Part shown: positions 1 to 8,089 of the stretch, one piece after another
How positions within the stretch are numbered: the first letter of the stretch is position 1
How the letters are laid out: every line of letters begins with the position of its first letter
Assembly (NCBI GenBank): GCA_947372535.1
Contig: CANBUA010000073.1
Coordinates: forward strand, 1-17,812
Direction: 5' to 3'
Origin: Burkholderiales bacterium
Lineage (GTDB): Bacteria; Pseudomonadota; Gammaproteobacteria; Burkholderiales; Burkholderiaceae
Length of the DNA: 17,812 bases
The notes under the pieces: model-generated
Database searches by the model: none
What the model saw: only the letters and a program-made list of their open reading frames with translations
What the model was told of the DNA's origin: nothing
Position numbers and translations under genes: made by a program

Positions 1-146
1 CCCACCATCAACGGCAAGGTGGCGCCGCCGACGGCGGGCGTGGCAGCCTGGGCCCAGGCTTGGTCCGGCCCCAGCAGGGCGGCCAGCATCACGCCGGCCA
101 TCACCAGGGCCAGGCGCCGTGTCTTGCGCAAAAGGGCTGAGTTCAT
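1..146 (-). CDS. fliP: FliP, flagellar export gate protein (partial, N-terminus only)
   Basis: Only the first 48 codons are in the window; the gene continues beyond the left edge. The ATG is at 146-144, 8 bp after the fliO stop. The visible protein starts MNSALLRKTRRLALVMAGVM, a basic n-region followed by a hydrophobic core and an AWAQA cleavage-like site near residues 31-35. FliP is one of the few flagellar proteins made with a cleavable signal peptide. In the family, FliP forms with FliQ and FliR the export-gate pore of the flagellar type III apparatus in the inner membrane. None of the conserved membrane core is visible, so the name rests on the signal peptide and on its place after fliO in the order L-M-N-O-P. 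Confidence 0.8.
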   Translation of the reverse strand, partial: MNSALLRKTRRLALVMAGVMLAALLGPDQAWAQAATPAVGGATLPLMV

Positions 147-154
147 GAGAGAGT

Positions 155-502
155 TCACTCGGTGGGACGGCGGTCGCCGAGGCGGCGCAACTGTTGGGCG
201 AACGTGGTCGGCACCTCGGGTGCCGCGCTCTCGGGCACATCGGGTGCGGCCAGGGTGTGCAAGGCCGTGATCTGCTGCGGCGTGACGCCCAGCACCAGCC
301 AAGTCCGCTCGCCACCGGCATTGAGCTCGACGGTGACGACGCGCTGGCCCTGGCCCAGCGCCACTTGGCTGACGGTCTTGAGCACGGCGTCCCCGCCGCC
401 CACCTGACCAGCCACGCCAGATCGTTTGAGCAGCCACAGGCTCAGCGGGATCATGACCAGCACGACCGCGACCCAGAACAGCATGACGCCAGCAGTTTGC
501 AT
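155..502 (-). CDS. fliO: FliO, flagellar export gate assembly protein
   Basis: The product is 115 aa if started at the ATG at 502. That start has an AAGGA ribosome site about 10 bases upstream. An in-frame GTG at 535, overlapping the fliN stop as GTGA, would add 11 residues but is less well placed. Residues 4-25 form one hydrophobic membrane helix ending in WLLKRSG. A small soluble domain follows, with a VELNAGGERTWLVLGVTP stretch like the conserved FliO pattern, and then a Pro/Ala-rich tail. FliO is a bitopic inner-membrane protein that helps FliP assemble and is poorly conserved between species. The call therefore leans on size, topology and position between fliN and fliP. Confidence 0.85.
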   Translation of the reverse strand: MQTAGVMLFWVAVVLVMIPLSLWLLKRSGVAGQVGGGDAVLKTVSQVALGQGQRVVTVELNAGGERTWLVLGVTPQQITALHTLAAPDVPESAAPEVPTTFAQQLRRLGDRRPTE

Positions 503-531
503 CGTTGAAATGTCCTTCGGTGATCGTCGAA

Positions 532-990
532 TCACGAGCCGCGGCTGAGGCGGCGCATGCGTTCGGAGGGGGTGACGATGTCGGTCAGGCGGATGCCGAA
601 CTTGTCGTTGACCACCACCACCTCGCCCTGGGCGATGAGGAAGCCGTTGACCAGCACGTCCATGGGTTCGCCGGCCATGGCTTCGAGTTCAACGACCGAG
701 CCCTGGGCCAGCTGCAGGATGTTCTTGATGGGGATGCGCGTGCGGCCCAGCTCCACCGTAAGCTGCACGGGGATGTCCAGCACCATGTTCAGGTCGTGGC
801 CCGCCGCGCCGGCCGGGCTGGGCGAGAAGTTGGCGAAAGTGGCGGGCGTGGCTTGCGGCGCGGCCACCTCGCTGGCAGTGGCCGTCGAGGTGGTCTGCTC
901 TCCCAGCGCAGCCGCCCATTCCGCGGCCATGTCGTCTTCGGCCGAGGTGGTGGCGGCATCGCCAGAGGGCGGAAACTCGTTCTCAGACAT
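532..990 (-). CDS. fliN: FliN, flagellar motor switch / C-ring protein
   Basis: FliN is 152 aa. Residues 1-65 are a low-complexity Ala/Thr/Glu-rich leader. Residues about 68-147 are a complete SPOA (surface presentation of antigens) domain, with the hallmark runs DIPVQLTVELGRT, VVELEAMAGEPMDVLVNG and FGIRLTDIV. FliN multimers build the lower part of the cytoplasmic C-ring and dock FliH for export. The ATG at 990 has GGGAG 7 bases upstream and lies inside the end of fliM (8-bp overlap, 983-990), which suggests coupled translation of two proteins needed in fixed ratio. The downstream fliO is adjacent. Its length is close to that of other proteobacterial FliN proteins, and nothing looks broken. 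Confidence 0.97.
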   Translation of the reverse strand: MSENEFPPSGDAATTSAEDDMAAEWAAALGEQTTSTATASEVAAPQATPATFANFSPSPAGAAGHDLNMVLDIPVQLTVELGRTRIPIKNILQLAQGSVVELEAMAGEPMDVLVNGFLIAQGEVVVVNDKFGIRLTDIVTPSERMRRLSRGS

Positions 991-1987
991 TCTGTTCTCC
1001 CAGCCAGCTGGTGTTGGTACCAGTCAGCATCTGCTCGACACGCAAGGCGTAGCGACCGTTGGACGTACCGTAGTAGCACTCCAGGATGGGCACGCCGTCC
1101 ACCTTGGCCTTGATGAGGGGGTCGAGGTCCAGCTCGATGAAATCGCCAGGCTTGAAGGACAGCAGTTGTTCGACGGTGGCCGGCGCGGTGGCCAGCTCGG
1201 CGACCAGGTCCACATTGGCGGACTGGATCTGCTGCTTGAGCAGCTTGACCCAGCGGCGATCCGTCTCGCTTGAATCGCCCTGAAGCGATGAATAGAGGAT
1301 GTCGCGGATGGGCTCCAGCGAGGCATAGGGCAGGCAGAAATGGATGGTGCCGCTGGCGTCACCGATCTCCAGCGTGAACGAGGTGCACACCACGATCTCG
1401 CTGGGCGTGGCGATGTTGGCAAACTGCGGCTGCATCTCCGAGCGCTGGTACTCCAGCTCGACGGGATAGATGCCCTTCCACGAGTTCTTGTACTCGTTGG
1501 CAATGGTCTCGACCAGGCGGCTGATCACCTTTTGCTCAGTGGCCGAGAAATCGCGGCCCTCAATGCGGGTGTGGTACTTGCCGCCACCACCAAAGAGCGA
1601 ATCGATGATGGCGAACACCAGGGTGGGATCGCACACCACCAGGCCCACGCCGCGCAGCGGCCTGATCGCCACGATGTTGAAGTTGGTGGGCACCACGATC
1701 TCGCGCAGGAAGGCGCTGTATTTCTGCACCTTGATGCCGCCGACCGAGACCTCGGGCGAGCGTCGGATCATGTTGAACAGGCCGATGCGGATGTTGCGCG
1801 CAAAGCGTTCGTTGACGATCTCCATGGTGGGCATGCGCCCACGCACGATGCGTTCCTGGCTGGCCAGGTTGTAGTCCCGCACGCCTTCCTTGGGCGCGGC
1901 TTCCTCCTGGTCCATCTTCTGGCTTTCGCCAGTGATGCCTTGCAGGAGGGCATCGACTTCATCTTGCGAGAGGATTTGCTGACTCAT
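983..1987 (-). CDS. fliM: FliM, flagellar motor switch protein
   Basis: FliM is 334 aa. The N-terminus (residues 6-17, LSQDEVDALLQG) matches the short helix that binds phosphorylated CheY. The middle domain (about 45-230) contains the conserved FGGGGKYHTRIEGRDFSATE segment at 132-151, which contacts FliG. Residues about 255-325 are the SPOA domain that partners FliN. FliM forms the wall of the C-ring and switches rotation direction in response to CheY-P. The presence of a good CheY-binding peptide indicates that the motor is chemotaxis-controlled. The start at 1987 lies 26 bp after the fliL stop and has only a weak ribosome site. The 3' end overlaps fliN by 8 bp. Confidence 0.98.
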   Translation of the reverse strand: MSQQILSQDEVDALLQGITGESQKMDQEEAAPKEGVRDYNLASQERIVRGRMPTMEIVNERFARNIRIGLFNMIRRSPEVSVGGIKVQKYSAFLREIVVPTNFNIVAIRPLRGVGLVVCDPTLVFAIIDSLFGGGGKYHTRIEGRDFSATEQKVISRLVETIANEYKNSWKGIYPVELEYQRSEMQPQFANIATPSEIVVCTSFTLEIGDASGTIHFCLPYASLEPIRDILYSSLQGDSSETDRRWVKLLKQQIQSANVDLVAELATAPATVEQLLSFKPGDFIELDLDPLIKAKVDGVPILECYYGTSNGRYALRVEQMLTGTNTSWLGEQNV

Positions 1988-2013
1988 GGCGACTCACAGG
2001 TACATCAGCGACG

Positions 2014-2679
2014 TCACTGGATGATGAAATTGGCGTAGTGCACATGCACGATGGGGTTCTCAACGGTGGCCGCTTTCTTCTTTTTCTTCTTCTTTTTCTT
2101 GGGCGCGTCCTTGTCGACCGCCTCTTCCGGCGCCTCTTCCTCGAAGGGATCTTCGACGTTGTAGCCCATGGCCTTGGCGGCATCACGGCGGATTTCCTGA
2201 GCCAGTTTTTCCTTGCCTTCGGGGCTGAGCAACTCTTCGCTGGACTTGTGCGAGAGCAGCAACAAGATGGCGTTGCGGATGGCGGGCATGTAGTTCTTGA
2301 GCTCATCGCCAAGGTGGGGGTCGTCCACCTGGAGGCTCAGGCCGACCTGCGCGTAGCGGTCGGAATCCTTGTCCGTCAGATTGACGGTGAAGGGATCGAG
2401 CGGCACAAAGGTGGGCGCGCCGTGTTCGCCCTTGTCATGGCCACCGGCAGCGGCCTTGTGCGATTTTTCGCCGTGGTCGCCGCTGTCGGCTTCATCGCCA
2501 CCGTCTTCGGCGGCTGCCGCGGCCGCGGCATCGGCCGCTTTTTTCTTCATCATGAAGACGGCTGCGCCGCCACCGCCCGCCAGCACCAGCGCCACGATGA
2601 CGCCGATGATGATCAGCTTTTTCTTGCCACCCTTGGGGGCATCGCCTTCAGGGGCGGCATTAGCAGGCGCGGCAGACAT
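2014..2679 (-). CDS. fliL: FliL, flagellar basal-body/stator-associated membrane protein with a lysine-run insertion
   Basis: FliL is 221 aa, longer than the usual 150-180. Residues 1-21 are cytoplasmic and end in GGKKK. Residues 22-44 are a single membrane helix (LIIIGVIVALVLAGGG). Residues 48-88 are an Ala/Gly/His/Asp-rich linker. The periplasmic FliL domain begins at FVPLDPFTVNL (91-101) and ends with the family-typical final strand IVHVHYANFIIQ. Between the end helices and that strand sits an acidic stretch (EEEAPEEAVDKD, about 180-191) followed by nine consecutive lysines (194-202). FliL rings surround MotA/MotB stators and support torque. The ATG at 2679 has GGAG 8 bases upstream. It follows an 89-bp gap after fliK and probably begins the fliL-R section. 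Confidence 0.95.
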   Translation of the reverse strand: MSAAPANAAPEGDAPKGGKKKLIIIGVIVALVLAGGGGAAVFMMKKKAADAAAAAAAEDGGDEADSGDHGEKSHKAAAGGHDKGEHGAPTFVPLDPFTVNLTDKDSDRYAQVGLSLQVDDPHLGDELKNYMPAIRNAILLLLSHKSSEELLSPEGKEKLAQEIRRDAAKAMGYNVEDPFEEEAPEEAVDKDAPKKKKKKKKKAATVENPIVHVHYANFIIQ

Positions 2680-2712
2680 GCAGGCATCTCCAAATCATTC
2701 ACTGCCTCCATT

Positions 2713-2758
2713 ATTCGAGGCCCTGCCTTTTTGCATTGTGTGAATAAAGCCTCGGAAT
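2713..2758. promoter_or_regulatory. imperfect inverted repeat in the fliK-fliL gap
   Basis: The 89-bp gap between the fliK stop and the fliL start contains arms ATTCGAGGC (2713-2721) and GCCTCGGAAT (2749-2758). They pair perfectly apart from one bulged base, around a loop of about 27 bases with an A-rich segment. This could be a weak attenuator or RNA-processing structure separating the fliF-K and fliL-R parts of the operon. It lacks a T-tract in the correct place for a good intrinsic terminator. I saw no convincing sigma-28 or sigma-54 promoter in the gap. Confidence 0.3.
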
Positions 2759-2768
2759 GGCGGGTGAT

Positions 2769-4130
2769 TCACGCATAGAGGTCCAGGCCTCCGGCACGAT
2801 GGTTGACGAGGCGCTCGGGGCGGCTCGCGTCCACCTCGGGGGTGGCGCCCAGGCCGCCGAGGCGGTCACTGGCGGGCGTCCAGGGCGTGCCACGGCTTGG
2901 CGCCTGATCTTGTTGCTGGCCAGCCCAGGCCTGCTGCCCGGCGGCTTGGTCGGACACGCCGCCACCGGACAGGCTCAAGCCGACGTCCTCCAACGCGCCG
3001 GAGAGCATGGGCAGGCTGGCCTCGATGGCCTCCCGCGTCTGCGCATTGGCGGCGGCAAAATCGACGACGGCGTTCTGGCCGTCCAGCTCGATGCGGATGT
3101 GCACCGGGCCCATCTCGGCCGGGTTCAGCCGCAGCTCGGCCGTCATCGGGCCGCCCGCAGCGGGACCACTGATCCACATGCCGACGCGGTCGGCCAGGGC
3201 CTGGCCGAAATTGGGGCTGTCGATGGGCGTGGCCAGGCTGCCGGTGTAGTGGCGGGCGGCTTCAGGGCCGTCGGCGGAGTGCTGGGCACGGCCGACTTCG
3301 CGACTCATCAAGCTCGAAAAATCGATGGGGCCGGCGTTGGCATCGCGTTGGCCAGACTGGCCTTTGGCGGCCTCGCCATCGGCGGCGCCGGCACCGGCCA
3401 GGGCATCTTTGGCGGCCAGGCTCAGGGCGGCATGGCCACCACTCAGCAGATCATGTCCACGGCCTCGGCCGCCGACCGAAGTGTCGGCGCCTTCCTGGCC
3501 CGTGCCGGCCGCAGCCGCCTCGCCACCCAAAGCTGTCGCATCCGCCGATGGCGCCTCACCTTGCGTCAAACTGGACAGCCAGGCCAGCATGGCCGCTGGG
3601 TCGGACGTGGGCAGGTCGGTCGGTGGTTGCAACTCCTGCACATAGGTGCTGCCTTCGCCCTGAGCCGTCTTGAAGTTCACGTCACGGCCTTCGGACTGGG
3701 CGGACTCGCCATTTTGACTGTCGCTGGCGTCGGCCGCCTTGGCCGTCGTTTTATTCGAAGCGTTGTTCTTGTTGGCCTGCGCATCGGCCGGCTTGCTGGT
3801 CGGAGCGCGGGGTGCGGTCATGGCCTTGGGCTTGTCGGCCACGGCCGCCTGTGGCGCCAACGCCGCCTTGGCCAAGGTGCTGGGATGCGCGACAAACGCA
3901 GTGGGCGCCTTGCTGGCCTGGTTGCTGCCCGGCATGGGCGAAGGCGTGGCCTGCTGCGCGGTCGAGGGCTTGGGCGCCTCACGCTGCTGGGCCATCCAGT
4001 CGGCAAAGTGCTGCCCATCTGGGAGGCCCTGACCCGCCGACAGGCTGTTGGCCAATTCTGCGGCAGCACCGGCGCTGGCACGCGAGGCCAGTACATTGCT
4101 GCTGGGCAAGGTATTGAAGTTCGAACTCAT
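2769..4130 (-). CDS. fliK: FliK, flagellar hook-length control protein
   Basis: FliK is 453 aa from the ATG at 4130, which has GGAG 6 bases upstream. The frame stays open 24 codons further upstream, but those codons overlap the end of fliJ and have no better ribosome site. Residues 1-300 are a low-complexity Ala/Gly/Ser/Gln-rich region, as expected for the secreted ruler part. Residues about 305-390 are the conserved C-terminal domain, with LRLNPAEMGPVHIRIELDG at 333-351 and ANAQTREAIEASLPML at 361-376. This domain interacts with FlhB to switch export from hook to filament substrates. A Gln-rich tail follows. FliK is itself exported while the hook grows. It sits between fliJ and fliL. Confidence 0.95.
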   Translation of the reverse strand: MSSNFNTLPSSNVLASRASAGAAAELANSLSAGQGLPDGQHFADWMAQQREAPKPSTAQQATPSPMPGSNQASKAPTAFVAHPSTLAKAALAPQAAVADKPKAMTAPRAPTSKPADAQANKNNASNKTTAKAADASDSQNGESAQSEGRDVNFKTAQGEGSTYVQELQPPTDLPTSDPAAMLAWLSSLTQGEAPSADATALGGEAAAAGTGQEGADTSVGGRGRGHDLLSGGHAALSLAAKDALAGAGAADGEAAKGQSGQRDANAGPIDFSSLMSREVGRAQHSADGPEAARHYTGSLATPIDSPNFGQALADRVGMWISGPAAGGPMTAELRLNPAEMGPVHIRIELDGQNAVVDFAAANAQTREAIEASLPMLSGALEDVGLSLSGGGVSDQAAGQQAWAGQQQDQAPSRGTPWTPASDRLGGLGATPEVDASRPERLVNHRAGGLDLYA

Positions 4131-4167
4131 GCGGGTCTCCCCAAAGGAGGTGGGTTCAAAAAATTGT

Positions 4168-4662
4168 TCACATTGCTGGGCCGGTCGCCGGCGACAGTCC
4201 ATTCAGGGATGACATCCCCTGGTTGGCGCCCGAGCCCAGGCGTGCCGCCAGTTCATCGGTGGCTTTCTGGTCTCTGCGGTTCTCGGTGCGCTGATGCTCC
4301 TGCTCGCGCTTTTGCATCAGCAAAGAAACGGCGGCCACCCGGCGCTCACGCTCCACCAGGTGCAAACGGCAGCGCTCCTGCGCCACCTTGGCCTGCTCGA
4401 CGCGCCGCAGCTGCTCGGCTTCGGCCTCGGTCATGCGGGTCATGAAGTCGTTGTAGCAACGCATGATCTCGACCCCGCCACTGCGGCTGAACTGGTCCTG
4501 CCAGCGCACCTGGTACTGCTGGCGGAAATCGTGCAAAGACTGCAATTGCGCTTTGGCGGCATCGACCGCCTGGCGGGCTCGCTCGAATTCGCCCAGGGCT
4601 TCGTCCCGAGCCTCTTCGGAATGGGACAAAACGGCGAACAGGGGATTAGCGGGGTTACTCAC
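4168..4662 (-). CDS. fliJ: FliJ, flagellar export chaperone-escort / ATPase stalk protein
   Basis: FliJ is 164 aa from a GTG at 4662, which has GGAG 6 bases upstream. A TTG two codons earlier would sit directly against that ribosome site and is unlikely. The protein is almost entirely charged and helical, with heptad-like stretches at about 12-58 and 75-140 (for example EAEAEQLRRVEQAKVAQERCR), as expected for the two-helix coiled coil of FliJ. A Gly/Ser-rich tail follows. FliJ inserts into the FliI hexamer like the gamma stalk of F1-ATPase and links it to FlhA. It lies 24 bp after fliI and 37 bp before fliK, the standard position. The sequence family is divergent, so context matters. Confidence 0.92.
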   Translation of the reverse strand: MSNPANPLFAVLSHSEEARDEALGEFERARQAVDAAKAQLQSLHDFRQQYQVRWQDQFSRSGGVEIMRCYNDFMTRMTEAEAEQLRRVEQAKVAQERCRLHLVERERRVAAVSLLMQKREQEHQRTENRRDQKATDELAARLGSGANQGMSSLNGLSPATGPAM

Positions 4663-4686
4663 GATCAACTCCGTTCATGCAATCGC

Positions 4687-6117
4687 TCATGACCGAACGA
4701 TGGCATGCAACAGTCCGACGCTGTCGCTCAAAGTACTGGGTGTATGCATGTCTTGTTGAAGCATGCTGACCATGGCGGGATGCAGCCGCACGGCCATGTC
4801 GACCTCCGGGTCGCTGCCGGCCGCATACGCACCCAGCTGGATCAAATCGCGCGCCTTGGCGTACTTGGACCACAGCTGTCTGAAACGCCTCGAATCATCG
4901 ATGTGCTCGCTGGCGGCCACATTGGTCATCACCCGCGAGGCCGATCGCTCAATGTCGATGGCCGGGAAGTGCCCGGCTTCGGCCAGCTCGCGCGAGAGCA
5001 CGATGTGGCCGTCCAGGATGGCCCGGGCTGCGTCGGCAATGGGGTCCTGCTGGTCATCGCCTTCGGACAGCACCGTGTAGAACGCGGTGATCGAGCCGTG
5101 CCCGTTGAGGCCATTGCCGCTGCGCTCGACCAGTTGGGGCAGCTTGGCGAAGCACGATGGCGGATAGCCCTTGGTGGCCGGCGGCTCGCCAATGGCCAGG
5201 GCGATTTCACGTTGTGCCATGGCGTAGCGTGTCAGCGAATCCATCAGCAGCAGCACGTGCAGGCCCTGATCGCGGAAATGCTCGGCCACGGCAGTGGCAT
5301 AAGCGGCGCCTTGCATGCGCGTGAGCGGCGGCGCATCAGCCGGCGCGGCCACCACGACGGAGCGGGCCAAGCCGTCTTCGCCCAGGATGTCTTCGATGAA
5401 CTCCTTGACTTCGCGGCCCCGCTCGCCGATCAGGCCCACGACGATCACATCGGCCTGGGTGTAGCGGGCCATCATGCCCAGCAGCACGCTCTTGCCCACG
5501 CCGGAGCCGGCGAACAGGCCGATGCGCTGGCCGCGGCCCACTGTCAGCATGGCGTTGATGGCGCGCACGCCCGTATCCAGCGGCAGGCGAACTGGGTCAC
5601 GCTCCATGGCGTTGATGGCGCGGCGCACCAGGGGCTCGCTGCGCACATGATTCAAGGGGCCACGGCGGTCCAGCGGTTCACCCTGCGCATTGACCACGCG
5701 GCCCAGCAAGCCGCTACCAATGGGCAGGTGGCGGGTGCGGTCCTCGCTGCGGCGCCAAGGATGGTTGACGCGGCCCAGCAAAGGCGTGTTGATCGGCAGG
5801 TTGCGCGGCACCACCAAGGCGCCGCTGGCCAGGCCATGGGCCTCGGCCGTGGGCATCAGGTAGGCGCGGTCATTGGCAAAGCCCACAACTTCGGCCAACA
5901 CCGGCGTGGCCTCCAGCCGCATTTCGGAATGAATCTCGCAGACGGCACCCACGGGCAGGCGCAGACCGGCCGCTTCCAGCACCAGGCCAGCCACGCGCAC
6001 CAGCTTGCCCTGGTTGTCTAGGGGTTGGGGGGCGCCAGCGCAGGCATCCAGGTCGTCCAGGAAGCGGGTCCAGCGGTCCATGTCGGCTTCCTGCCGACCA
6101 CGCATGGGCATGTTCAT
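4687..6117 (-). CDS. fliI: FliI, flagellum-specific type III export ATPase
   Basis: FliI is 476 aa and full length for the family. The catalytic domain has Walker A AGSGVGKS at 203-210, the conserved GERGREV loop at 231-237 and a Walker B region [16 protein letters not shown] at 289-304. A short N-terminal beta-barrel part precedes it (about 35-105), and a C-terminal helical domain ends HAIVRS. FliI hexamerises at the base of the export gate and uses ATP to help unload and unfold substrates, together with FliH and FliJ. The ATG at 6117 overlaps the fliH stop as ATGA. A GGAGG ribosome site lies 7 bases upstream inside fliH, which favours this start over the internal Met at residue 13. Confidence 0.98.
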   Translation of the reverse strand: MNMPMRGRQEADMDRWTRFLDDLDACAGAPQPLDNQGKLVRVAGLVLEAAGLRLPVGAVCEIHSEMRLEATPVLAEVVGFANDRAYLMPTAEAHGLASGALVVPRNLPINTPLLGRVNHPWRRSEDRTRHLPIGSGLLGRVVNAQGEPLDRRGPLNHVRSEPLVRRAINAMERDPVRLPLDTGVRAINAMLTVGRGQRIGLFAGSGVGKSVLLGMMARYTQADVIVVGLIGERGREVKEFIEDILGEDGLARSVVVAAPADAPPLTRMQGAAYATAVAEHFRDQGLHVLLLMDSLTRYAMAQREIALAIGEPPATKGYPPSCFAKLPQLVERSGNGLNGHGSITAFYTVLSEGDDQQDPIADAARAILDGHIVLSRELAEAGHFPAIDIERSASRVMTNVAASEHIDDSRRFRQLWSKYAKARDLIQLGAYAAGSDPEVDMAVRLHPAMVSMLQQDMHTPSTLSDSVGLLHAIVRS

Positions 6118-7097
6118 GTTCGGTCCTCCGGCTCGTGGCTGAGTTCGTCATCCTCCGCATCCGGAAAGACAGGCACCACAGGTCCGTCGCCCCATTCGCT
6201 GCGGATGCCCATGGCCGCGGAGGCTCTGAGCCACCGGGCTTCGACACGCGCATCGACCACGGCAATGTCCGACCCCACCACGCACCCGCCTGGACTGACA
6301 TGCGGATCAGCCACCACGCGAGCGCCGCGCGATGCCAGCTGTTCGGTCAGGGCGCCGCGCGCCAGGGCGTAGTCGTCCGGGTGCATGTTCAGTGTGACCT
6401 GCCTGGCCGAGGAAAGCAATGTGTTGAGCGCCTCTTCGGCCACGGCCACCACCAGCTCCGGACGTTGCGAAATCTCGCTGCGCACCACCTGGCGCGCCAG
6501 TTCCAGCGCCACCCCGGCAATGCGCCCGGAGAGCTGCTGCTCCAGGGCGTCCAGCCGGGCCTGCAACTCACTGACCAGGCCACCGACCTGGTCGCTCACG
6601 AAGGCCGCCATCTGCGCGGCCTGGGCTTGCTTGAGGCCCTCCAGCGCGGCCAGGCCATCGCGGTAACCATCCTGATAACCTGCATGACGGGATTCGGCAG
6701 CCACGGCATCCACATCGACCACGGGCGCGGCCGGTGGCGGCGCAGGCGTCGGGCCCGAAGGCATGGCCTTGCTCGTCGCTTTGGCAGATGTGGCAGGCTT
6801 GGTGGCCGCTGCGGGCGACTGGGCCTTGCCGGAGGCAGCTCGCGATGCGGTCGACGTGGCAGCGGCTGCGGCATCAGCTGCCGCCCGTTCGGCAAACGAG
6901 GCCTTGTAGACGCCGCCGCCTGCTGGTGATTCACCAGGTGCCGGTTTGCGGCTGCCACCGGGGTCTTCCAGCGAACCCGGATTCCAGGCCGCGAACGAGC
7001 CCAGCTCTTCCCGAGGAATGAAACGCGTGTAGCTGTGGCCCGGCGGGGTGTTGCCCCCGCCTGCGCCACCACCCGATGGCGGTTTAGACGTAGTCAT
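6114..7097 (-). CDS. fliH: FliH, negative regulator/stator of the export ATPase
   Basis: FliH is 327 aa, well over the roughly 230 aa of enterobacterial FliH. The extra length is a Gly/Pro/Ala-rich N-terminal linker. Residues 24-41 (around [17 protein letters not shown]) form an aromatic-containing segment like the FlhA/FliN-docking peptide of other FliH proteins. Residues about 48-128 are disordered-looking Ala/Pro/Ser/Lys sequence. Residues 135-195 are helical ([16 protein letters not shown] onward), and residues 195-300 form the conserved FliI-binding domain with MHPDDY (238-243) and [20 protein letters not shown]. The ATG at 7097 has GGAGGAG just upstream and overlaps the end of fliG by 14 bp. 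It joins fliI by an ATGA overlap, so fliG-H-I are probably translationally coupled. Confidence 0.96.
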   Translation of the reverse strand: MTTSKPPSGGGAGGGNTPPGHSYTRFIPREELGSFAAWNPGSLEDPGGSRKPAPGESPAGGGVYKASFAERAAADAAAAATSTASRAASGKAQSPAAATKPATSAKATSKAMPSGPTPAPPPAAPVVDVDAVAAESRHAGYQDGYRDGLAALEGLKQAQAAQMAAFVSDQVGGLVSELQARLDALEQQLSGRIAGVALELARQVVRSEISQRPELVVAVAEEALNTLLSSARQVTLNMHPDDYALARGALTEQLASRGARVVADPHVSPGGCVVGSDIAVVDARVEARWLRASAAMGIRSEWGDGPVVPVFPDAEDDELSHEPEDRT

Positions 7098-8082
7098 CGT
7101 CTCCTCCGCTGGCGATCACGATCTGGCCTTCGTCGGCCAGACGCCGAACGATCTTGAGCATTTCCTTTTGCTCGCCTTCGACCTCGGAGAGCTTGACCGG
7201 TCCGCGCGACTCCAGGTCTTCCTTGAGTGTCTCGGCCGCACGGCTGGACATGTTCTTGAAGATCTTGTCGCGGATCTCGGGCGAAGCACCCTTGAGCGCA
7301 ATGATGAGCGATTCTGTTTGCACTTCCTTGAGCATGGTCTGGAAGCCCTTGTCGTCCATCTTGACCAGGTCGTCGAACACGAACATGTTGTCCATGATCT
7401 TTTGCGCCAAGTCGCCATCAGCCTCGCGGATGTAGTCCAGCACCGAGGTCTCCAGCGCCGAGCCGATCAGGTTGATGATCTCGGCTGCCGGCTTGACGCC
7501 GCCCAGTGTCTGACGGCGCATCTGCGAGGTGCCACCGGCCAGCACGCGTTGCAGCACCTCGTTGAGGTCGCGCAAGGCGGTCGGCTGGATGCCATCTAGC
7601 GTGGCGATGCGGATCATCACCTCGTTGCGATGCCGCTCTGTGAAATGCTTGAGCACGTCGGAGGACATGTCGGCCTCCAGGTGCACCAGGATGGCGGCCA
7701 CGATCTGCGGGTGCTCGTTGCGCAGCAGCTCAGACACCGATTGCGGGTCCATCCATTTGAGGCTCTGGATGCCCGCGATGTCGCTGTCCTGGATGATGCG
7801 GTCGATCAGCAGGTTGGCTTTCTCATCGCCCAGGGCGCGGCGCAGCACCTGCTTGACATATTCATCGGTGTCCTGCACCAGCATGCCCAGGTCGTCCGAC
7901 TCCTCGGTAAAGCGCTCCAGCACCAAGGCGACGCGGTCACGCGTGACGGTCTTGAGCTTGGCCATGGTCTCGCCCAGGCTCTGAACCTCCTTGGGCTCCA
8001 ACTGCTTGAACACCTCGGCAGCGTCTTCCTCGCCGAGGGACATCAGCAAGATGGCAGCGTCTTCGAGTCCTTGATCATCCAT
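7084..8082 (-). CDS. fliG: FliG, flagellar motor switch / torque-transmission protein
   Basis: FliG is 332 aa, the usual length. Three armadillo-like domains can be followed: an N-terminal FliF-binding part (1-100), a middle domain with the EHPQ motif at 123-126 for FliM contact, and a C-terminal domain with MFVF at 233-236. The charged torque helix lies around 275-300 (KNMSSRAAETLKEDLESRGP), whose Arg, Lys, Asp and Glu residues face the stator. FliG couples MotA/MotB proton flow to rotor rotation. The ATG at 8082 lies 7 bp after the fliF stop, with AAGGA upstream in the fliF end. The 3' end overlaps fliH by 14 bp. No key residues appear to be missing. Confidence 0.98.
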   Translation of the reverse strand: MDDQGLEDAAILLMSLGEEDAAEVFKQLEPKEVQSLGETMAKLKTVTRDRVALVLERFTEESDDLGMLVQDTDEYVKQVLRRALGDEKANLLIDRIIQDSDIAGIQSLKWMDPQSVSELLRNEHPQIVAAILVHLEADMSSDVLKHFTERHRNEVMIRIATLDGIQPTALRDLNEVLQRVLAGGTSQMRRQTLGGVKPAAEIINLIGSALETSVLDYIREADGDLAQKIMDNMFVFDDLVKMDDKGFQTMLKEVQTESLIIALKGASPEIRDKIFKNMSSRAAETLKEDLESRGPVKLSEVEGEQKEMLKIVRRLADEGQIVIASGGDDDYV

Positions 8083-8089
8083 GGCGGCT

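Noticed and set aside
4131..4202. Upstream extension of fliK by 24 codons
   Set aside because: It overlaps the fliJ end and has no ribosome site, while the ATG at 4130 has a GGAG at proper spacing.
2757..4445. Open frame of 562 codons on the plus strand opposite fliK and fliJ
   Set aside because: It is an antisense shadow produced by GC-rich third positions. The minus-strand FliK domain is clear, and the plus-strand translation resembles no known domain.
4705..6021. Open frame of 438 codons on the plus strand opposite fliI
   Set aside because: It is His/Gln/Ala-rich antisense translation of a strongly conserved ATPase gene, with no ribosome site or domain.
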